Positions 20,508 through 32,006 of a stretch of 64,000 nt of DNA are shown here, piece after piece. Both the position numbers and the translations under genes were made by a program. The notes under the pieces are model-generated. The model saw only the letters and a program-made list of their open reading frames with translations. It made no database searches and was not told where the DNA came from. The stretch covers positions 2,356,001 through 2,420,000 of the forward strand of contig NZ_CP144460.1 of NCBI RefSeq assembly GCF_040182365.1. Reading direction: 5' to 3'. The stretch comes from Xanthomonas sp. 10-10. GTDB lineage: Bacteria > Pseudomonadota > Gammaproteobacteria > Xanthomonadales > Xanthomonadaceae. The stretch's first letter is position 1. Each line of letters starts with the position of its first letter.

Positions 20508-23099
20508 ATGTTGGAAGCCTATCGCCACCACGTTGCAGAGCGCGCCGCGCTCGGTATCCCGCCGCTGCCGCTGACCGCGCAGCAGACCGCCGAAGTCATC
20601 GAGCTGCTGAAGGCTCCGCCGGCGGGCGAAGAACAATTCCTGGTCGAGCTGCTCAGCCAGCGCGTGCCGGCCGGCGTCGACGACGCCGCCAAGGTCAAGG
20701 CCTCGTACCTGGCCGCAGTGGCCTTCGGCACCGAAAAGACCGCGCTGATCAGCCCCACGCGTGCGACCGAGCTGCTCGGCACCATGCTGGGCGGCTACAA
20801 CATCCAGCCGCTGATCGATCTGCTCGACAACGCCGAGCTGGGCGCCCCCGCCGCCGAGGCGCTCAAGCACACCTTGCTGGTGTTCGATGCCTTCCACGAC
20901 GTGCAGGAAAAGGCCGAAGCCGGCAACGCGCATGCCAAGGCCGTGCTGCAGAGCTGGGCCGAGGCCGAGTGGTTCACCAGCAAGCCGGAAGTGCCGCAGA
21001 GCATGACCGTCACCGTGTTCAAGGTGCCCGGCGAGACCAACACCGACGACCTGTCGCCGGCCCCGGATGCGACCACGCGCCCGGACATCCCGCTGCACGC
21101 GCTGGCGATGCTGAAGAACGCCCGCGACGGCGCGGCCTTCGTGCCGGAAGAAGACGGCAAGCGTGGCCCGATCCAGGCCATCGCCGACCTCAAGGCCAAG
21201 GGCCATCTGGTCGCCTATGTGGGCGATGTGGTCGGTACCGGTTCCTCGCGCAAGTCGGCGACCAACTCGGTGCTGTGGTGGACCGGCGAGGACATTCCGT
21301 TCATTCCGAACAAGCGCTTTGGTGGCGTGTGCCTGGGCAGCAAGATCGCCCCGATCTTCTACAACACGATGGAAGACGCCGGTGCATTGCCGATCGAGCT
21401 GGACGTGTCGCAGATGGAGCACGGCGATGTGGTCGAGCTGCGTCCGTACGACGGCAAGGCACTGAAGAACGGCCAGGTGATCGCCGAGTTCGCGATGAAG
21501 TCGGACGTGCTGTTCGACGAAGTGCGCGCCGGTGGCCGCATTCCGCTGATCGTCGGCCGCGGCCTGACTGCCAAGGCGCGCGAGTTCCTGGGCCTGCCGG
21601 CCTCTGACCTGTTCCGCCTGCCGATGGACCCGCCGGACACCGGCAAGGGCTTCTCGCTGGCGCAGAAGATGGTCGGCCGCGCCTGCGGCCTGCCGGAAGG
21701 CCAGGGCATGCGCCCGGGCACCTATTGCGAGCCGAAGATGACCTCGGTGGGTTCGCAGGACACCACCGGCCCGATGACCCGCGACGAGCTCAAGGACCTG
21801 GCCTGCCTGGGCTTCTCGGCCGACCTGGTGATGCAGTCGTTCTGCCACACCGCCGCCTATCCGAAGCCGGTCGACGTCAAGACCCACCACACTCTGCCGG
21901 AATTCATCTCCACCCGTGGCGGCGTGTCGCTGCGTCCGGGCGACGGCGTGATCCACAGCTGGCTCAACCGCATGCTGCTGCCCGACACCGTCGGCACCGG
22001 TGGCGACTCGCACACCCGTTTCCCGATCGGCATCTCGTTCCCGGCCGGCTCCGGCCTGGTGGCCTTCGCCGCCGCCACCGGCGTGATGCCGCTGGACATG
22101 CCCGAGAGCGTGCTGGTGCGCTTCAAGGGTGAGATGCAGCCCGGCGTGACCCTGCGCGACCTGGTCAATGCGATCCCGCTGTACGCAATCAAGGACGGTC
22201 TGCTGACCGTGGCCAAGCAGGGCAAGAAGAACATCTTCTCCGGCCGCATCCTGGAAATCGAAGGCCTGCCGAACCTGAAGGTGGAACAGGCGTTCGAGCT
22301 GTCCGACGCCTCGGCCGAGCGTTCGGCGGCCGGCTGCACCGTGCACCTGGACAAGGCGCCGATCATCGAATACCTGACCAGCAACATCACCCTGCTGCGC
22401 TGGATGATTGCCGAAGGCTATGCCGATGCGCGCACGCTGGGCCGCCGCATCAAGAAGATGGAAGAGTGGCTGGCCGATCCGCAGCTGCTGCAACCCGATG
22501 CCGACGCCGAGTACGCGGCGGTCATCGAGATCGACCTGGCCGACATCCATGAGCCGATCGTGGCATGCCCGAACGACCCGGACGACGTCAAGACGCTGTC
22601 CGAGGTTGCCGGTGCGGCGATCGACGAAGTGTTCATCGGTTCGTGCATGACCAACATCGGCCACTTCCGTGCTGCCGCCAAGCTGCTGGAAGGCAAGCGC
22701 GACATCCCGACCCGCCTGTGGGTCGCGCCGCCGACCAAGATGGACGCCTCCGAGCTGACCAAGGAAGGCCATTACGGCACCTTCGGCGCGGCCGGTGCGC
22801 GCATGGAAATGCCCGGCTGCTCGCTGTGCATGGGCAACCAGGCGCAGGCACGCGAGGGCGCCACGGTGTTCTCCACCTCCACGCGTAACTTCCCCAACCG
22901 TCTGGGCCGCAACACCAACGTGTATTTGGGTTCGGCGGAACTGGCGGCGATCTGCTCGCGTCTGGGTCGCATCCCGACCAAGGACGAGTACATGGCCGAT
23001 GTGGGCGTGATCAAGACCAGTGGCGACCAGATCTACCGCTACATGAACTTCGATCAGATCCAGGAATATCAGGACGTGGCGGATACCGTCGCGGCCTGA
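20508..23099 (+). CDS. acnB: Aconitate hydratase B
   Basis: The 863-residue AcnB-type aconitase has the usual length and domain order: N-terminal HEAT-like helices ([22 protein letters not shown]), then the swivelling domain with [17 protein letters not shown], then the catalytic part. Iron-sulfur ligands are in [13 protein letters not shown] and [27 protein letters not shown] is another active-site motif. It serves the citric acid cycle, and apo-AcnB may bind mRNA in other bacteria. TTGGAG 8 bp upstream supports the start at MLEAYRH. Confidence 0.96.
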   Translation: MLEAYRHHVAERAALGIPPLPLTAQQTAEVIELLKAPPAGEEQFLVELLSQRVPAGVDDAAKVKASYLAAVAFGTEKTALISPTRATELLGTMLGGYNIQPLIDLLDNAELGAPAAEALKHTLLVFDAFHDVQEKAEAGNAHAKAVLQSWAEAEWFTSKPEVPQSMTVTVFKVPGETNTDDLSPAPDATTRPDIPLHALAMLKNARDGAAFVPEEDGKRGPIQAIADLKAKGHLVAYVGDVVGTGSSRKSATNSVLWWTGEDIPFIPNKRFGGVCLGSKIAPIFYNTMEDAGALPIELDVSQMEHGDVVELRPYDGKALKNGQVIAEFAMKSDVLFDEVRAGGRIPLIVGRGLTAKAREFLGLPASDLFRLPMDPPDTGKGFSLAQKMVGRACGLPEGQGMRPGTYCEPKMTSVGSQDTTGPMTRDELKDLACLGFSADLVMQSFCHTAAYPKPVDVKTHHTLPEFISTRGGVSLRPGDGVIHSWLNRMLLPDTVGTGGDSHTRFPIGISFPAGSGLVAFAAATGVMPLDMPESVLVRFKGEMQPGVTLRDLVNAIPLYAIKDGLLTVAKQGKKNIFSGRILEIEGLPNLKVEQAFELSDASAERSAAGCTVHLDKAPIIEYLTSNITLLRWMIAEGYADARTLGRRIKKMEEWLADPQLLQPDADAEYAAVIEIDLADIHEPIVACPNDPDDVKTLSEVAGAAIDEVFIGSCMTNIGHFRAAAKLLEGKRDIPTRLWVAPPTKMDASELTKEGHYGTFGAAGARMEMPGCSLCMGNQAQAREGATVFSTSTRNFPNRLGRNTNVYLGSAELAAICSRLGRIPTKDEYMADVGVIKTSGDQIYRYMNFDQIQEYQDVADTVAA

Positions 23100-23126
23100 T
23101 CCGGCAGGCAACTGACTGGTAGGAAG

Positions 23127-23151
23127 AAATGCCCGGCACTGCCGGGCATTT
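23127..23151 (+). terminator. Rho-independent terminator of acnB
   Basis: AAATGCCCGGC-ACT-GCCGGGCATTT is a perfect 11-bp stem beginning 28 bp after the acnB stop. CGCTTTT follows. Confidence 0.85.
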
Positions 23152-23287
23152 CGCTTTTCGAGCGATGACTTCGAGTTGTCGTCACGATGGCGGGCGTTAA
23201 AGCAAATACCAGCTGACTGGCATGGCGCATTGCAACAAAAATCTGAAGTGGAGGGGTCTAGAGTCCGCCGCTTCCCACTCACGTTCG

Positions 23288-24139
23288 ATGCCGATGCCCT
23301 CTTGCACGATCGCAGGTCACACACTCCACTACACGCAGCACGGTCAAGGGTTTCCGATTCTGCTCGGCCACAGCTACCTGTGGGACGCAGCGATGTGGGA
23401 GCCGCAGATCCAGGCGCTTTCGCAGCACTACCAGGTGATCGTCCCGGAACTGTGGGGGCACGGGCAATCGGGCGCATTGCCGCAAGGCACCCAGGCAATC
23501 GATGATCTTGCCCGGCAGATGCTTGGCCTGCTGGACGCACTGGAGCTGCCGCAGTGTGCGGTGGTGGGCCTGTCGGTGGGTGGCATGTGGGGCGCCGAGC
23601 TCGCCCTGATGGCGCCGAAGCGCGTGCGTAGCCTGGTGTTGATGGACACCTTCCTGGGCGCGGAGCCGCAGGCCACGCGTACGCGCTACTTTGGAATGCT
23701 GGATGCGATCGAGGTGGCGGGGCAGGTAACGCCTGCGCTGATCGACGCGATCGTGCCGATCTTCTTCCGTCCCGGCATCGATCTGACCTCGGCGTTGCCG
23801 GCTGCGTTTGCGCAGCGCCTGGCGGCGATGACGGCCGAGCAGCTGCGCACCTCCATGGTGCCGTTGGGGCGGCTGATCTTCGGGCGTGCGGATCGCCTGG
23901 AGGCGATGTCCGCGCTGGATCCGGCCAATACCTTCCTGCTCGGTGGCGACGCAGATGTTGCGCGGCCGCCGGAAGAGTTGTGGATGATGGCCGAGGCGAT
24001 CTGCTGCGATTACGAGCTGGTGCCCGATGCCGGGCATATCGCATCGCTGGAGAATCCGGCCTTCGTCAACGCGCAGTTGCTGGGTTGGTTGAAGCGGACG
24101 GTGGGTGAGACCGAGGTGGAGCTGAGGCGTGCGGGATGA
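23288..24139 (+). CDS. Alpha/beta-fold hydrolase
   Basis: The 283-residue hydrolase has a nucleophile elbow, VVGLSVGGMWGAEL, with Ser96. An acidic residue is likely in LLGGDADVARPP, and the His lies in VPDAGHIASLENP. HG-Q-GFPILLGHSYLWD near the N-terminus supplies the oxyanion-hole region. The pattern resembles haloperoxidase, lactonase and BioH-like esterases; the substrate is not evident. The start MPMPSCTIAG was chosen because the 22 upstream in-frame codons are atypical. It stands alone after the acnB terminator. Confidence 0.85.
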   Translation: MPMPSCTIAGHTLHYTQHGQGFPILLGHSYLWDAAMWEPQIQALSQHYQVIVPELWGHGQSGALPQGTQAIDDLARQMLGLLDALELPQCAVVGLSVGGMWGAELALMAPKRVRSLVLMDTFLGAEPQATRTRYFGMLDAIEVAGQVTPALIDAIVPIFFRPGIDLTSALPAAFAQRLAAMTAEQLRTSMVPLGRLIFGRADRLEAMSALDPANTFLLGGDADVARPPEELWMMAEAICCDYELVPDAGHIASLENPAFVNAQLLGWLKRTVGETEVELRRAG

Positions 24140-24189
24140 GGGCAATGGCCTCGGCTGACGTGGAATGAGGTACGTGGTTTCGTCTCAAC

Positions 24190-24392
24190 TCCTGCCTTCT
24201 TTACTGACAGGAGAGGGGCTTGAAGCGCAGCAGTTGCCGCGACGATATTTCCTTCTCCCATCGGGAGGAGGTGCCCGAAGGGCGGATGAGGGGACGTGCG
24301 CTGCAGGATGTGTGGGTGGCCATACCCTCACCTCAACCCCTCTCCCGCAGTAGAGGGCTCGAAGCGCTCCCCGCAGGGGGAGGGCGCATTAT
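24190..24392. repeat. Intergenic palindromic (REP/ERIC-like) repeat remnants
   Basis: The region contains CTTCTCCCATCGGGAGGAGG, then GCCCGAAGGGCGGATGAGGGG, then CCCTCACCTCAACCCCTCTC and a GGGGGAGGGCGC end. Such blocks with self-complementary arms recur between xanthomonad genes. No open frame here looks real. The limits are approximate. Confidence 0.45.
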
Positions 24393-24463
24393 TTGCCACG
24401 CGATGGACTTTCCTTCCTGGCTGGAAGGGAGCTCCCAGCTGTGGTCGTTCGGCAGTTGCGTTG

Positions 24464-26833
24464 TCAGGGTTGCGCGCCCAGCCAGGCTTCCAGTGCCGGG
24501 GCCGGGAGGGGCCGCGAGAACAGGTAGCCCTGCAGGACTTCGCAGCCCAGGTCGGCCAGGAACAGACGCTGGGCTTCGTTTTCGACGCCCTCGGCGACGA
24601 CGTGCTTGCGCAGGTGCTCGCCGATGCGCAGCACCGAGGTGGTGAGCGCGCGCGCGTCTTCGCTGTGTTCGATATCGCGGACGAAGCTCATGTCCAGTTT
24701 GAGCTCGTCGATCGGCAGGCGATGCAGATGGCTCAGGCTGGAATAGCCGGTGCCGAAGTCGTCCAGCGATAACGAGATGCCGGCTTCGCGGATGGCGTGC
24801 AGGTTTTCCAGCACGCCCGGCTGGCCGGACAGCATTACGCTTTCGGTCAGTTCCAGGGTCAGGTCGGAGGCTTGCACGCCGGTGTCGGCGATCAACTGAA
24901 GCAGGTCGGGAAGCATGCGCGGGCTTTCGAAGCCGCTGGCCGACAGATTGACCGATACGCGCGTGACCGGCACGCCGCGCAGACGCCAGTCGGCCACCTG
25001 CTCGCAGGCCCGTCGCAGCACCCAGGCGTTGAGCTGCGGCATCATGCCTTGCTCTTCGGCGACAGGCAGAAACCGTGCCGGCGAAATCGCGCCCAGTTGC
25101 GGATGATTCCAGCGCAGCAACGCTTCCACGCCGTACAGCGCGTGCGGTGCTGCGCTATGCATTTGCGGCTGGTAGTGCAGCTGCAGTTGGTCGCGGCCGA
25201 TGGCCTGACGCAGCTCCGCTTCCAGCGCCACGCGCTCCTGCGCCATGCGATTCATGTCGGAGCTGAAGAAACGGAAGCGTCCGCCGCCTTCCTTCTTGGC
25301 GCGATTCATCGCCAGATCGGCGTGCCGCAGCAGGATGTTGATGTCGCGTCCGTCTTCGGGAAACATCGCCACGCCGATACTGGCCGACGGATGCACGGTC
25401 ATGTGGCCCACCGACAGCGGGCCGGCGATGCTGCCCAACAGGCGCTCGGCCGCGGCGCTGGCCTGTTCGGCGCTGCATTGCGGCAGGGCCAGTGCGAACT
25501 CGTCGCCGGCCACGCGTGCCAGCATGGCGGTGGCGGTGAGCTGTTCGCCGATGCGCAGCGCGATGTCGCGCAGCAGGCCGTCGCCGGCAGAATGGCCCTG
25601 GCTGTCGTTGATCAGCTTGAAGCGGTCGATGTTGATGAACATCAGCGCGGCCGGTTCGGCGGCGTATTCGGCCTGGGTCAGCGCCTGCTCGGCGCGCGCG
25701 CTGAACATGATGCGGTTGGGCAGGCCGGTCAGCGCGTCGTAGAACGCAAGTTGATGCACGCGCTGACGGATCTGCTCGCGCTCCAGCGCCAGCGTGCACA
25801 GCTGTTGGCATAGCTCGGTCAGCCGCACATGCCAGGCGTCGGCACGCTGGGGTTTGCGGTAATACAGCGCAAAGGTGCCAAGCACGCGCGAGCTGTTGGA
25901 GCGGATCGGCGTGCTCCAGCAGGCGCGCAGACCCATCGGGATGAGCAGCTCGCGGTAGGGGGCGAACAGCGGGTCGGTGGCGATGTCTTCCACCATCACC
26001 GCACGGCCACGCCAGGCAGCGGTGCCGCAGGCACCTGCACCGGGCGCGATCTTCAGGCCGTTGACGGCATCGGCGTATTCGGGCGGCAGGCCGGGTGCGG
26101 CCAGCGAGTGCAGGCAGCCCTGGTTGTCGGCGCTCATGACCGTGGCCAACACTTCCGGTGCGATGCGTTCGACCTCGCTGCAGATCAGCGTCATCACCTC
26201 GATCAGCGGGCGCTCCTGCACCAGCGCTTCCAGCACGCGGTGCTGCAGCACCTCGTGCATCTTGGTGTCGGTGATGTCGGTCAGCACCGCCACGTAATGC
26301 GATGGGTTATGCCGGGCGTCGTAGATCGGGTTGAAGTTGAGCGAGATCCACAACGGCGAGCCGTCCTTGCGATAGACCAGCAGGTCGGCACGGGTCTGCT
26401 GCAGGGCATCGGCGCGATCGCGGATGCGCGCAACCTCGCTCTGGTCGCTCTGCGCGCGGGTCAACACATCCGACGGGCGCTGGCCGACCAGTTCGGCTTC
26501 GGTGTAGCCGAACATGCGCTGGAAGCCATCGTTGGCGTAGAGCAGGCGCGATTGCAGATCGCAGATGAGGATGGCGCTGCTGCTGCCGTCCAGCGCTTCG
26601 GCCAGCAGGCGCGAACGGCGGTCGTCGGGCGCTTCGCCGGGCTTGGCCATGCCGGCGGTGAGCGGGCCGGGCCTGACCGGCCCGGCCGTGCGCGCATCCT
26701 CGAATGCGCTGACCGACGAAGTGTCGCCGACCAGGTCCGCCGTCGCCCACGCATCCGTCGCCGTGCTCGGGACGGGGTCCGGCGCACCGGTGTGCTGCGG
26801 CGGATCGGTCGGATGCGGGGGCGGGACGCGCAT
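24464..26833 (-). CDS. PAS-GAF-GGDEF-EAL cyclic-di-GMP protein
   Basis: The 789-residue protein has a PAS domain (about 70-190, with LLYANDGFQRMFGYTEAELVG), a GAF domain (about 200-350), a GGDEF domain (about 365-525) and an EAL domain (about 535-785). The GGDEF motif reads AGDEF, a variant whose activity cannot be predicted safely. The EAL part keeps EALLRW, VNLSASGF, ELTES, DDFGTGYSSL, a KLD lysine and AEGVEN, so phosphodiesterase activity is likely. It has no membrane segment. The start lies 6 bp after the cheB stop, making it the last gene of cheRDB. It may correspond to X. campestris XC_2324, recalled as a motility-related protein. Confidence 0.9.
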   Translation of the reverse strand: MRVPPPHPTDPPQHTGAPDPVPSTATDAWATADLVGDTSSVSAFEDARTAGPVRPGPLTAGMAKPGEAPDDRRSRLLAEALDGSSSAILICDLQSRLLYANDGFQRMFGYTEAELVGQRPSDVLTRAQSDQSEVARIRDRADALQQTRADLLVYRKDGSPLWISLNFNPIYDARHNPSHYVAVLTDITDTKMHEVLQHRVLEALVQERPLIEVMTLICSEVERIAPEVLATVMSADNQGCLHSLAAPGLPPEYADAVNGLKIAPGAGACGTAAWRGRAVMVEDIATDPLFAPYRELLIPMGLRACWSTPIRSNSSRVLGTFALYYRKPQRADAWHVRLTELCQQLCTLALEREQIRQRVHQLAFYDALTGLPNRIMFSARAEQALTQAEYAAEPAALMFINIDRFKLINDSQGHSAGDGLLRDIALRIGEQLTATAMLARVAGDEFALALPQCSAEQASAAAERLLGSIAGPLSVGHMTVHPSASIGVAMFPEDGRDINILLRHADLAMNRAKKEGGGRFRFFSSDMNRMAQERVALEAELRQAIGRDQLQLHYQPQMHSAAPHALYGVEALLRWNHPQLGAISPARFLPVAEEQGMMPQLNAWVLRRACEQVADWRLRGVPVTRVSVNLSASGFESPRMLPDLLQLIADTGVQASDLTLELTESVMLSGQPGVLENLHAIREAGISLSLDDFGTGYSSLSHLHRLPIDELKLDMSFVRDIEHSEDARALTTSVLRIGEHLRKHVVAEGVENEAQRLFLADLGCEVLQGYLFSRPLPAPALEAWLGAQP

Positions 26834-26839
26834 GGGCGA

Positions 26840-27916
26840 TCAGCGCGCCTGTGCCGACAAGGCGATCAGGCGTTCGGCGACGCGGTCCAGCGGCACCACT
26901 TCCTGGGCGGCACCCAGCTTGTAGGCGGCGCCGGGCATGCCCCAGACCACGCTGCTGGCCTCGTCCTGCACCAGCGTGGGCGCGCCGGCCTGCAGCATTT
27001 CCAGCAGGCCGCGCGCACCGTCGTCGCCCATGCCGGTGAGGATGGCGCCGACCGCGTTCGGGCCGGCGTTGGCGGCAACCGAGCGGAACAGCACGTCCAC
27101 CGCCGGCTTGTGGCGGTTGACCGGCGGGCCGTCGTCGATGCGGCAACGCCAGCGGGCGCCGTCGCGGATGATGCGCAGGTGCTGGCCGCCTGGCGGCAGG
27201 TAGGCGTGGCCGGGCAGGATCGCTTCGCCGTCGCTGGCCTCGCGCACCGACATCGCCGAATGGCGATTGAGGCGTTCGGCAAAGGCGGTGCTGAAGCTGG
27301 CCGGCAGATGTTGGGTCATCACCACCGCCGGCGCATCGGCCGGCATGTGTTCGAGTACCACGCGCAGCGCCTCGGTGCCGCCGGCAGACGCGCCGATGGC
27401 GATCAGGCGGTCGGTGGTGCGGAAGCGCAGCGCGCTGCCGGGCACCGGTGCCGATTGCATGTCCAGGGTGACCTTGGGCGTGCTGGGGCGATGCAGCGCG
27501 CTGACCTTGGCCTTGGCGGCCATCTTGACCTTGCTGACGATTTCTTCGGCATAGCCTTCCAGCCCGCGTGCGACGTCGATCTTGGGCTTGGACACGAAGT
27601 CCACCGCACCCAGCGACAAGGCCTGCAAGGTGGTGTCGGCGCCGCGCTCGGTGAGCGAGGAGATCATCACCACCGGCGTGGGCCGCAGGCGCATGAGGTT
27701 TTCCAGAAACACCAGCCCGTCCATGCGCGGCATTTCCACGTCCAGCGTGATCACGTCCGGGTTGAGGCGTTTGATCTTTTCGCGTGCCAGGATCGGGTCG
27801 GCGGCCGAGCCGATGACTTCGATGCCGGGATCTCGCGCGAGGATTTCGGTGAGCATCTGGCGGACGACCGCCGAGTCGTCGACGATCAGGACACGAACGG
27901 GAGTTTCCAGCGTCAT
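26840..27916 (-). CDS. cheB: CheB, chemoreceptor methylesterase/deamidase
   Basis: The 358-residue protein has an N-terminal receiver (Asp59 in [14 protein letters not shown]) and a C-terminal methylesterase domain. The catalytic Ser177 is in [12 protein letters not shown], His203 in TQHLPASFS, and the Asp in [11 protein letters not shown]. When phosphorylated by CheA it removes methyl groups from MCP glutamates. Its ATG overlaps the cheD stop (27913-27916), so the two are translationally coupled. Confidence 0.96.
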   Translation of the reverse strand: MTLETPVRVLIVDDSAVVRQMLTEILARDPGIEVIGSAADPILAREKIKRLNPDVITLDVEMPRMDGLVFLENLMRLRPTPVVMISSLTERGADTTLQALSLGAVDFVSKPKIDVARGLEGYAEEIVSKVKMAAKAKVSALHRPSTPKVTLDMQSAPVPGSALRFRTTDRLIAIGASAGGTEALRVVLEHMPADAPAVVMTQHLPASFSTAFAERLNRHSAMSVREASDGEAILPGHAYLPPGGQHLRIIRDGARWRCRIDDGPPVNRHKPAVDVLFRSVAANAGPNAVGAILTGMGDDGARGLLEMLQAGAPTLVQDEASSVVWGMPGAAYKLGAAQEVVPLDRVAERLIALSAQAR

Positions 27917-28509
27917 TCGAACAACTCCACTCCACCGGTGACCGGTGCTTTGGACAGACGGGCGCGCACGGCCGATTCTGCGGCGGCGACTTCGGCTTCG
28001 TGCGCGTGCGGCAAACGCTGCACGACCACCCGGCCGGTCGTCGGGAAGAACCACACCTTGCGCGGATGGATGCCGCACAAATCTTCGGCAATGATGGGGA
28101 TGTGCTCGGCCTGCAGGTACTGGCGCACGAACTCGGCGTTGCGGGTGCCGACCGGGTTGCTGGTGAAGCCCTTGAGCACGTTGGCGCCGCCGAAGACCTT
28201 GGCTTCGATGCGTTTGCGATGCGCGCCGCGCTTGAGCATGTCGTTGATCAGCAACTCCATCGCATAACTGCCGTAGCGCGCCGGTGCACCGTCGCCGACC
28301 TGACCTTCGGGCAGCAGGAAGTGATTCATGCCGCCGATCTTGAGCACCGGGTCGCGCAAGCAGGCCGCAACGCACGATCCCAAGGTGGTCGTCAACGCGG
28401 TGTCGTCGTCCACCACCAGATACTGGGTAGGCAGCAGCTTGGCGGTGATGGTCTGGAACCGCGAATCGCGGTAGCGCATCACGTCGTCGACTTGCACTGC
28501 GGTACTCAT
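27913..28509 (-). CDS. cheD: CheD, chemoreceptor glutamine deamidase
   Basis: The 198-residue protein carries the CheD catalytic Cys46 in [11 protein letters not shown] and His63 in [16 protein letters not shown] and GRNAEFV-like ([12 protein letters not shown]) segments are also typical. CheD converts specific receptor glutamines to glutamates and modulates receptor activity. Both gene ends overlap neighbours by 4 bp (cheR upstream, cheB downstream), a tightly packed adaptation operon. Confidence 0.95.
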   Translation of the reverse strand: MSTAVQVDDVMRYRDSRFQTITAKLLPTQYLVVDDDTALTTTLGSCVAACLRDPVLKIGGMNHFLLPEGQVGDGAPARYGSYAMELLINDMLKRGAHRKRIEAKVFGGANVLKGFTSNPVGTRNAEFVRQYLQAEHIPIIAEDLCGIHPRKVWFFPTTGRVVVQRLPHAHEAEVAAAESAVRARLSKAPVTGGVELFE

Positions 28510-29372
28510 GCAGATGCTCCCGAACGCGGTGCGCGCCGATACAGCGTGCGTCCGCACGGCTGGATCAGGTCGGCCGCGTGCAGGTAATTCTCCGAATGCC
28601 CGGTGTAGAGCAGGCCGTCGTCGCCCATGTGGCTGACCAGACGCGACAGGATGCCGCGCTGGGTCGGTTTGTCGAAATAGATCATCACGTTGCGGCAGAA
28701 CAGAGCTGCGTAGGGGCCGCCGACGTCGTAACGCGGTGCCAGCAGGTTCAACTGGCGGTATTCGATGAGCTGGCGCAGCGCCGGGATCACCCGGCACTTG
28801 CCCTCGTTGGGGCCACTGCCGCGCTGGAAGTACTTGCGCTTGATCGCCGCATCCAGGGACGCGACGCGGTCGATGGCGTAGACGCCGCGCGAGGCGGTTT
28901 CCAGCACCTGGGTGTCGACGTCGGTGGCCACGATGCTCACCGGCGGGGTCAGCGTGCCGAAGGCTTCGCAGGCGGTGATGGCGATGGAGTAGGGCTCCTC
29001 GCCGGTGGAAGCGGCGCACGACCAGATCTTCAGTGGTGCCTGCGAAGCGCGCTTTTGCAGTTCTTCGCGCAGCTTGTCGAAGTGGTGCGGCTCGCGGAAG
29101 AACGAGGTCAGGTTGGTGGTCAGTGCGTTGGTGAACGCCTGCCATTCTTCCTCGTCGTTGCCGGCTTCCAGCTGGTCCAGATAGTCGCGGAACGAGCGCA
29201 GCCCGAGCACGCGTAGGCGGCGCGACAGGCGGCCGTACACCATGTCGCGCTTGGCCGGCGCCAGCGAGATGCCGACGCGCTGGTAGATCAGGTCGCAAAC
29301 GCGCTTGAAGTCGCGGTCGCCGAAGTCGAATTCGCGCGTGTCTGAAGCGGGAGTCGTAGTCGTCATATCCAT
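28506..29372 (-). CDS. cheR: CheR, chemoreceptor methyltransferase
   Basis: The 288-residue SAM-dependent methyltransferase adds methyl groups to MCP glutamates. [16 protein letters not shown] and the SAM-binding [16 protein letters not shown] are characteristic. [14 protein letters not shown] and the final GHSENY complete the fold. A beta-subdomain that can bind receptor WxxF pentapeptides is expected, and eight MCPs in this window carry that pentapeptide. A second ATG lies two codons on. A sigma-28-like promoter sits 22 bp upstream. Confidence 0.95.
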   Translation of the reverse strand: MDMTTTTPASDTREFDFGDRDFKRVCDLIYQRVGISLAPAKRDMVYGRLSRRLRVLGLRSFRDYLDQLEAGNDEEEWQAFTNALTTNLTSFFREPHHFDKLREELQKRASQAPLKIWSCAASTGEEPYSIAITACEAFGTLTPPVSIVATDVDTQVLETASRGVYAIDRVASLDAAIKRKYFQRGSGPNEGKCRVIPALRQLIEYRQLNLLAPRYDVGGPYAALFCRNVMIYFDKPTQRGILSRLVSHMGDDGLLYTGHSENYLHAADLIQPCGRTLYRRAPRSGASA

Positions 29373-29394
29373 ACACGTCGTGAGCTATCACTGG

Positions 29395-29421
29395 ATATCG
29401 GCCATGTAGCGGTGCAACTGA
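29395..29421 (-). promoter_or_regulatory. Sigma-28-like promoter of cheRDB
   Basis: On the minus strand it reads TCAG-N15-GCCGATAT, against a consensus of TAAA-N15-GCCGATAA. It lies between the MCP1 terminator and the cheR ATG. Confidence 0.6.
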
Positions 29422-29538
29422 AGCGCCAATCCGTCGATCGCCAAGGTTGGGCTCGGTGTCGCATCGACGATGCGGTGCGGCGGCGTGCAGGGACCAGGCG
29501 CCGGAGTGAAGCCTGCCTGTCGTTGCGAGAGGCAGAAA

Positions 29539-29569
29539 CGCAACGCCCCGGCATTGCCGGGGCGTTGCG
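29539..29569 (-). terminator. Terminator of MCP1
   Basis: CGCAACGCCCCGGC-ATT-GCCGGGGCGTTGCG is a perfect 14-bp stem, followed by TTTC on the minus strand, just after the MCP1 stop. It separates MCP1 from cheR. Confidence 0.85.
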
Positions 29570-29587
29570 GGCGACAGCGGTGACTTC

Positions 29588-31963
29588 TTAGAACTCTTGC
29601 CAGTTACCGTCGGCCAGTGCGGCCTGTGGCTTGGCAGTGCGCGCTGGCGCTGCAGCTGCACGCACGGCCGGCTTGGCCGCGGTCTTGACCGCAACCGGAC
29701 GCGAGGCGACCGGGCGGACACGTGCTTGCGCAACCGCGGCCGACTCGTCCAGCTTGAACACCGACACCGCTTCGGCCAGGTGACCGGCCTGCTCTTCCAT
29801 CGAGCGGGCGGCGGCGGTGGCTTCTTCCACCAGCGCGGCGTTCTGCTGGGTGGTTTCGTCCATCTGGGTGATGGTCTGGTTGACCTGTTCGATGCCGGCC
29901 GACTGCTCCTGCGAGGCGGCAGAGATCTCGCCCATGATGTCGGTCACGCGCTGCACGCTGGCCACGATCTCGGCCATGGTCGCGCCAGCCTTGCGCACCA
30001 GCGCCGAGCCTTCGGCCACCTTGTGCACGGAGTCGTCGATCAGTCCCTTGATCTCCTTGGCCGCACCGGCCGAGCGCTGTGCCAGGGTGCGCACTTCCGA
30101 GGCCACCACGGCAAAGCCGCGGCCCTGTTCGCCGGCACGTGCCGCTTCCACCGCGGCGTTCAGCGCCAGGATGTTGGTCTGGAACGCAATGCCATCGATG
30201 ACCGAGATGATGTCTGCAATCTTCTTGGACGAGGCTTCGATGCCGGACATGGTGGTGACCACCTGCGACACCACTTCGCCGCCCTGCGATGCCACACCGG
30301 TTGCGCCGATGGCCAGTTGATTGGCCTGACGTGCGCTTTCGGCGTTCTGCTTGACGGTGGAGGTGAGCTCCTCCATCGAGGCGGCAGTTTCTTCCAGGTT
30401 GGCGGCCTGCTGTTCGGTGCGGTGCGACAGGTCGCTATTGCCCGAGGCGATTTCGCCGGCTGCCGAGTTGATGGCGCTGGAAGAGACCTTGATGCGCCCG
30501 ACGATGTCGGCAAGCTGTTCGGCTGTGGCATTGGCATCGTCACGCATCTGCGCGAACACGCCACTGAACTGCCCGTGCATGCGCACGGTCAGATCGCCGC
30601 GCGACAGTGCGGACAACAACGCGGAGATCTGCTCCAGGCTGCCGGCGTTGGCATCCAGCAAGCCGTTGAGCTGCTGCGCCAGCTGCAGGAAGAAGCCCTG
30701 CTTGCCGTCGGTTTCGACGCGGCCGCTCATGTCGCCGCTGGCAGCGGCGCGCACGATGCGGGCGACTTCTTCTTCGACCTGGACTTCGATGGTGCGATCG
30801 CGCCACTCGCAGACTTCGCCGGTGGTCTCGCCTTGCTCGTTCTTGATGCCGGTGACGGTCTGCGCCAGCACGACTTCGCCGAAGCGCTCTTCGAAGCTGG
30901 TGACGCCGTCGCGTTCCAGCGCAGCGATGGCCTTGCGCACGGTCGCATCCGACAGACCCAGGTAGCTGATGTGCTGGCCGATGACCTTGCCCGCATCGAA
31001 CTCGGGCGATGCCAGTCGGATGCTGCTTTCGTACTGCGTCACAATCTTCTTGAAGGCGTCGTTGGCGTAGATCATCACGCGATCTGGATCGGTGATGAAA
31101 GTGCCGGTCGAAGACTTGTCCAGCGCGGTACGGATGCGCAGGTTCTCGTCGGCGATCTTCTGGTCGCGTTCGATGCGTTCCTTCAGGTCGCGCTGCATGC
31201 GCTGCATGGAGCGCATCAGCTCACCCACTTCGTCCTGGCCCTGCACGTTGATCTGACCATCCAGCTTGCCGCCGGCGATCTCGGTGGCGGTGGTGACCGC
31301 GCCGCGCATGCTCTTGACGATGGAACGGGCGAACAGGAACGCCAGCCCGAGGCCGCCGGCGATGCCGATCAGCAACACCATCACGGTCAGCGAGACGGAG
31401 GTGGCGTGGACCTTTTCGGCCTTGGTCTTGGCGGCCTGCGCCAGCAGGTTGTCTTCGGCGATCAATGCAGCCAGCGAATCCTTGGCCTTGTTGTGCAGGG
31501 TGCGGGTCTCGCCGACAAAGGTGTCGATGGCATCGTCGGGAAGATTGAGCTCGATCATTTCGTCGACGCTGGCGTACGAAGCCGAAGCCTTCTTCCAGTC
31601 GGCCACGAACACGTCGAACAGTTTCTTCTGTTGCGGGCTTTCGATCAGACGGGGGTAGCCCTTGATCGTCGCCTCGATTTCGCCATGCAGCCGCTTGGCG
31701 CGGACCTTGGCTTCCTGCTTGACCGCATCGCTGGCGCGTACCAGATTTTGATAAGACGCATTCCGGTATTCGCCGAGCATGCCGCGCAGATCGCCGGCTT
31801 CGCGCACGCTGGACATGGTGTTGCCGGCCAGGTCGCGGGTGACGTTGTTGAGCGATGCCAGGCCAGAGTACGCGATGATTCCCTGCACCAGCATGATCAG
31901 CAGCACAATGCCGAACGCCAGCATCAGCCGCGGCATCAATTTCAGATTATTGATCCATTGCAT
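29588..31963 (-). CDS. Methyl-accepting chemotaxis protein 1 (4HB, HAMP, PAS)
   Basis: The 791-residue receptor has TM1 at about 12-34, a periplasmic four-helix-bundle-like domain at 35-188, TM2 at 190-212, HAMP at 213-265 and a PAS domain at about 270-395 ([17 protein letters not shown]). A HAMP-like segment around 400-480 and the signalling domain at 490-720 follow. The tip [20 protein letters not shown] is canonical. The C-terminus, after an Ala-Pro-Lys linker, is NWQEF, a CheR/CheB tether. The start was chosen at MQWINNL because it directly precedes TM1. It is probably read from the promoter of the small secreted gene upstream. Confidence 0.95.
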   Translation of the reverse strand: MQWINNLKLMPRLMLAFGIVLLIMLVQGIIAYSGLASLNNVTRDLAGNTMSSVREAGDLRGMLGEYRNASYQNLVRASDAVKQEAKVRAKRLHGEIEATIKGYPRLIESPQQKKLFDVFVADWKKASASYASVDEMIELNLPDDAIDTFVGETRTLHNKAKDSLAALIAEDNLLAQAAKTKAEKVHATSVSLTVMVLLIGIAGGLGLAFLFARSIVKSMRGAVTTATEIAGGKLDGQINVQGQDEVGELMRSMQRMQRDLKERIERDQKIADENLRIRTALDKSSTGTFITDPDRVMIYANDAFKKIVTQYESSIRLASPEFDAGKVIGQHISYLGLSDATVRKAIAALERDGVTSFEERFGEVVLAQTVTGIKNEQGETTGEVCEWRDRTIEVQVEEEVARIVRAAASGDMSGRVETDGKQGFFLQLAQQLNGLLDANAGSLEQISALLSALSRGDLTVRMHGQFSGVFAQMRDDANATAEQLADIVGRIKVSSSAINSAAGEIASGNSDLSHRTEQQAANLEETAASMEELTSTVKQNAESARQANQLAIGATGVASQGGEVVSQVVTTMSGIEASSKKIADIISVIDGIAFQTNILALNAAVEAARAGEQGRGFAVVASEVRTLAQRSAGAAKEIKGLIDDSVHKVAEGSALVRKAGATMAEIVASVQRVTDIMGEISAASQEQSAGIEQVNQTITQMDETTQQNAALVEEATAAARSMEEQAGHLAEAVSVFKLDESAAVAQARVRPVASRPVAVKTAAKPAVRAAAAPARTAKPQAALADGNWQEF

Positions 31964-32006
31964 TGACACGATTCCCCCGTAGAAGTCAGTCCGCATAATC
32001 CAGACA

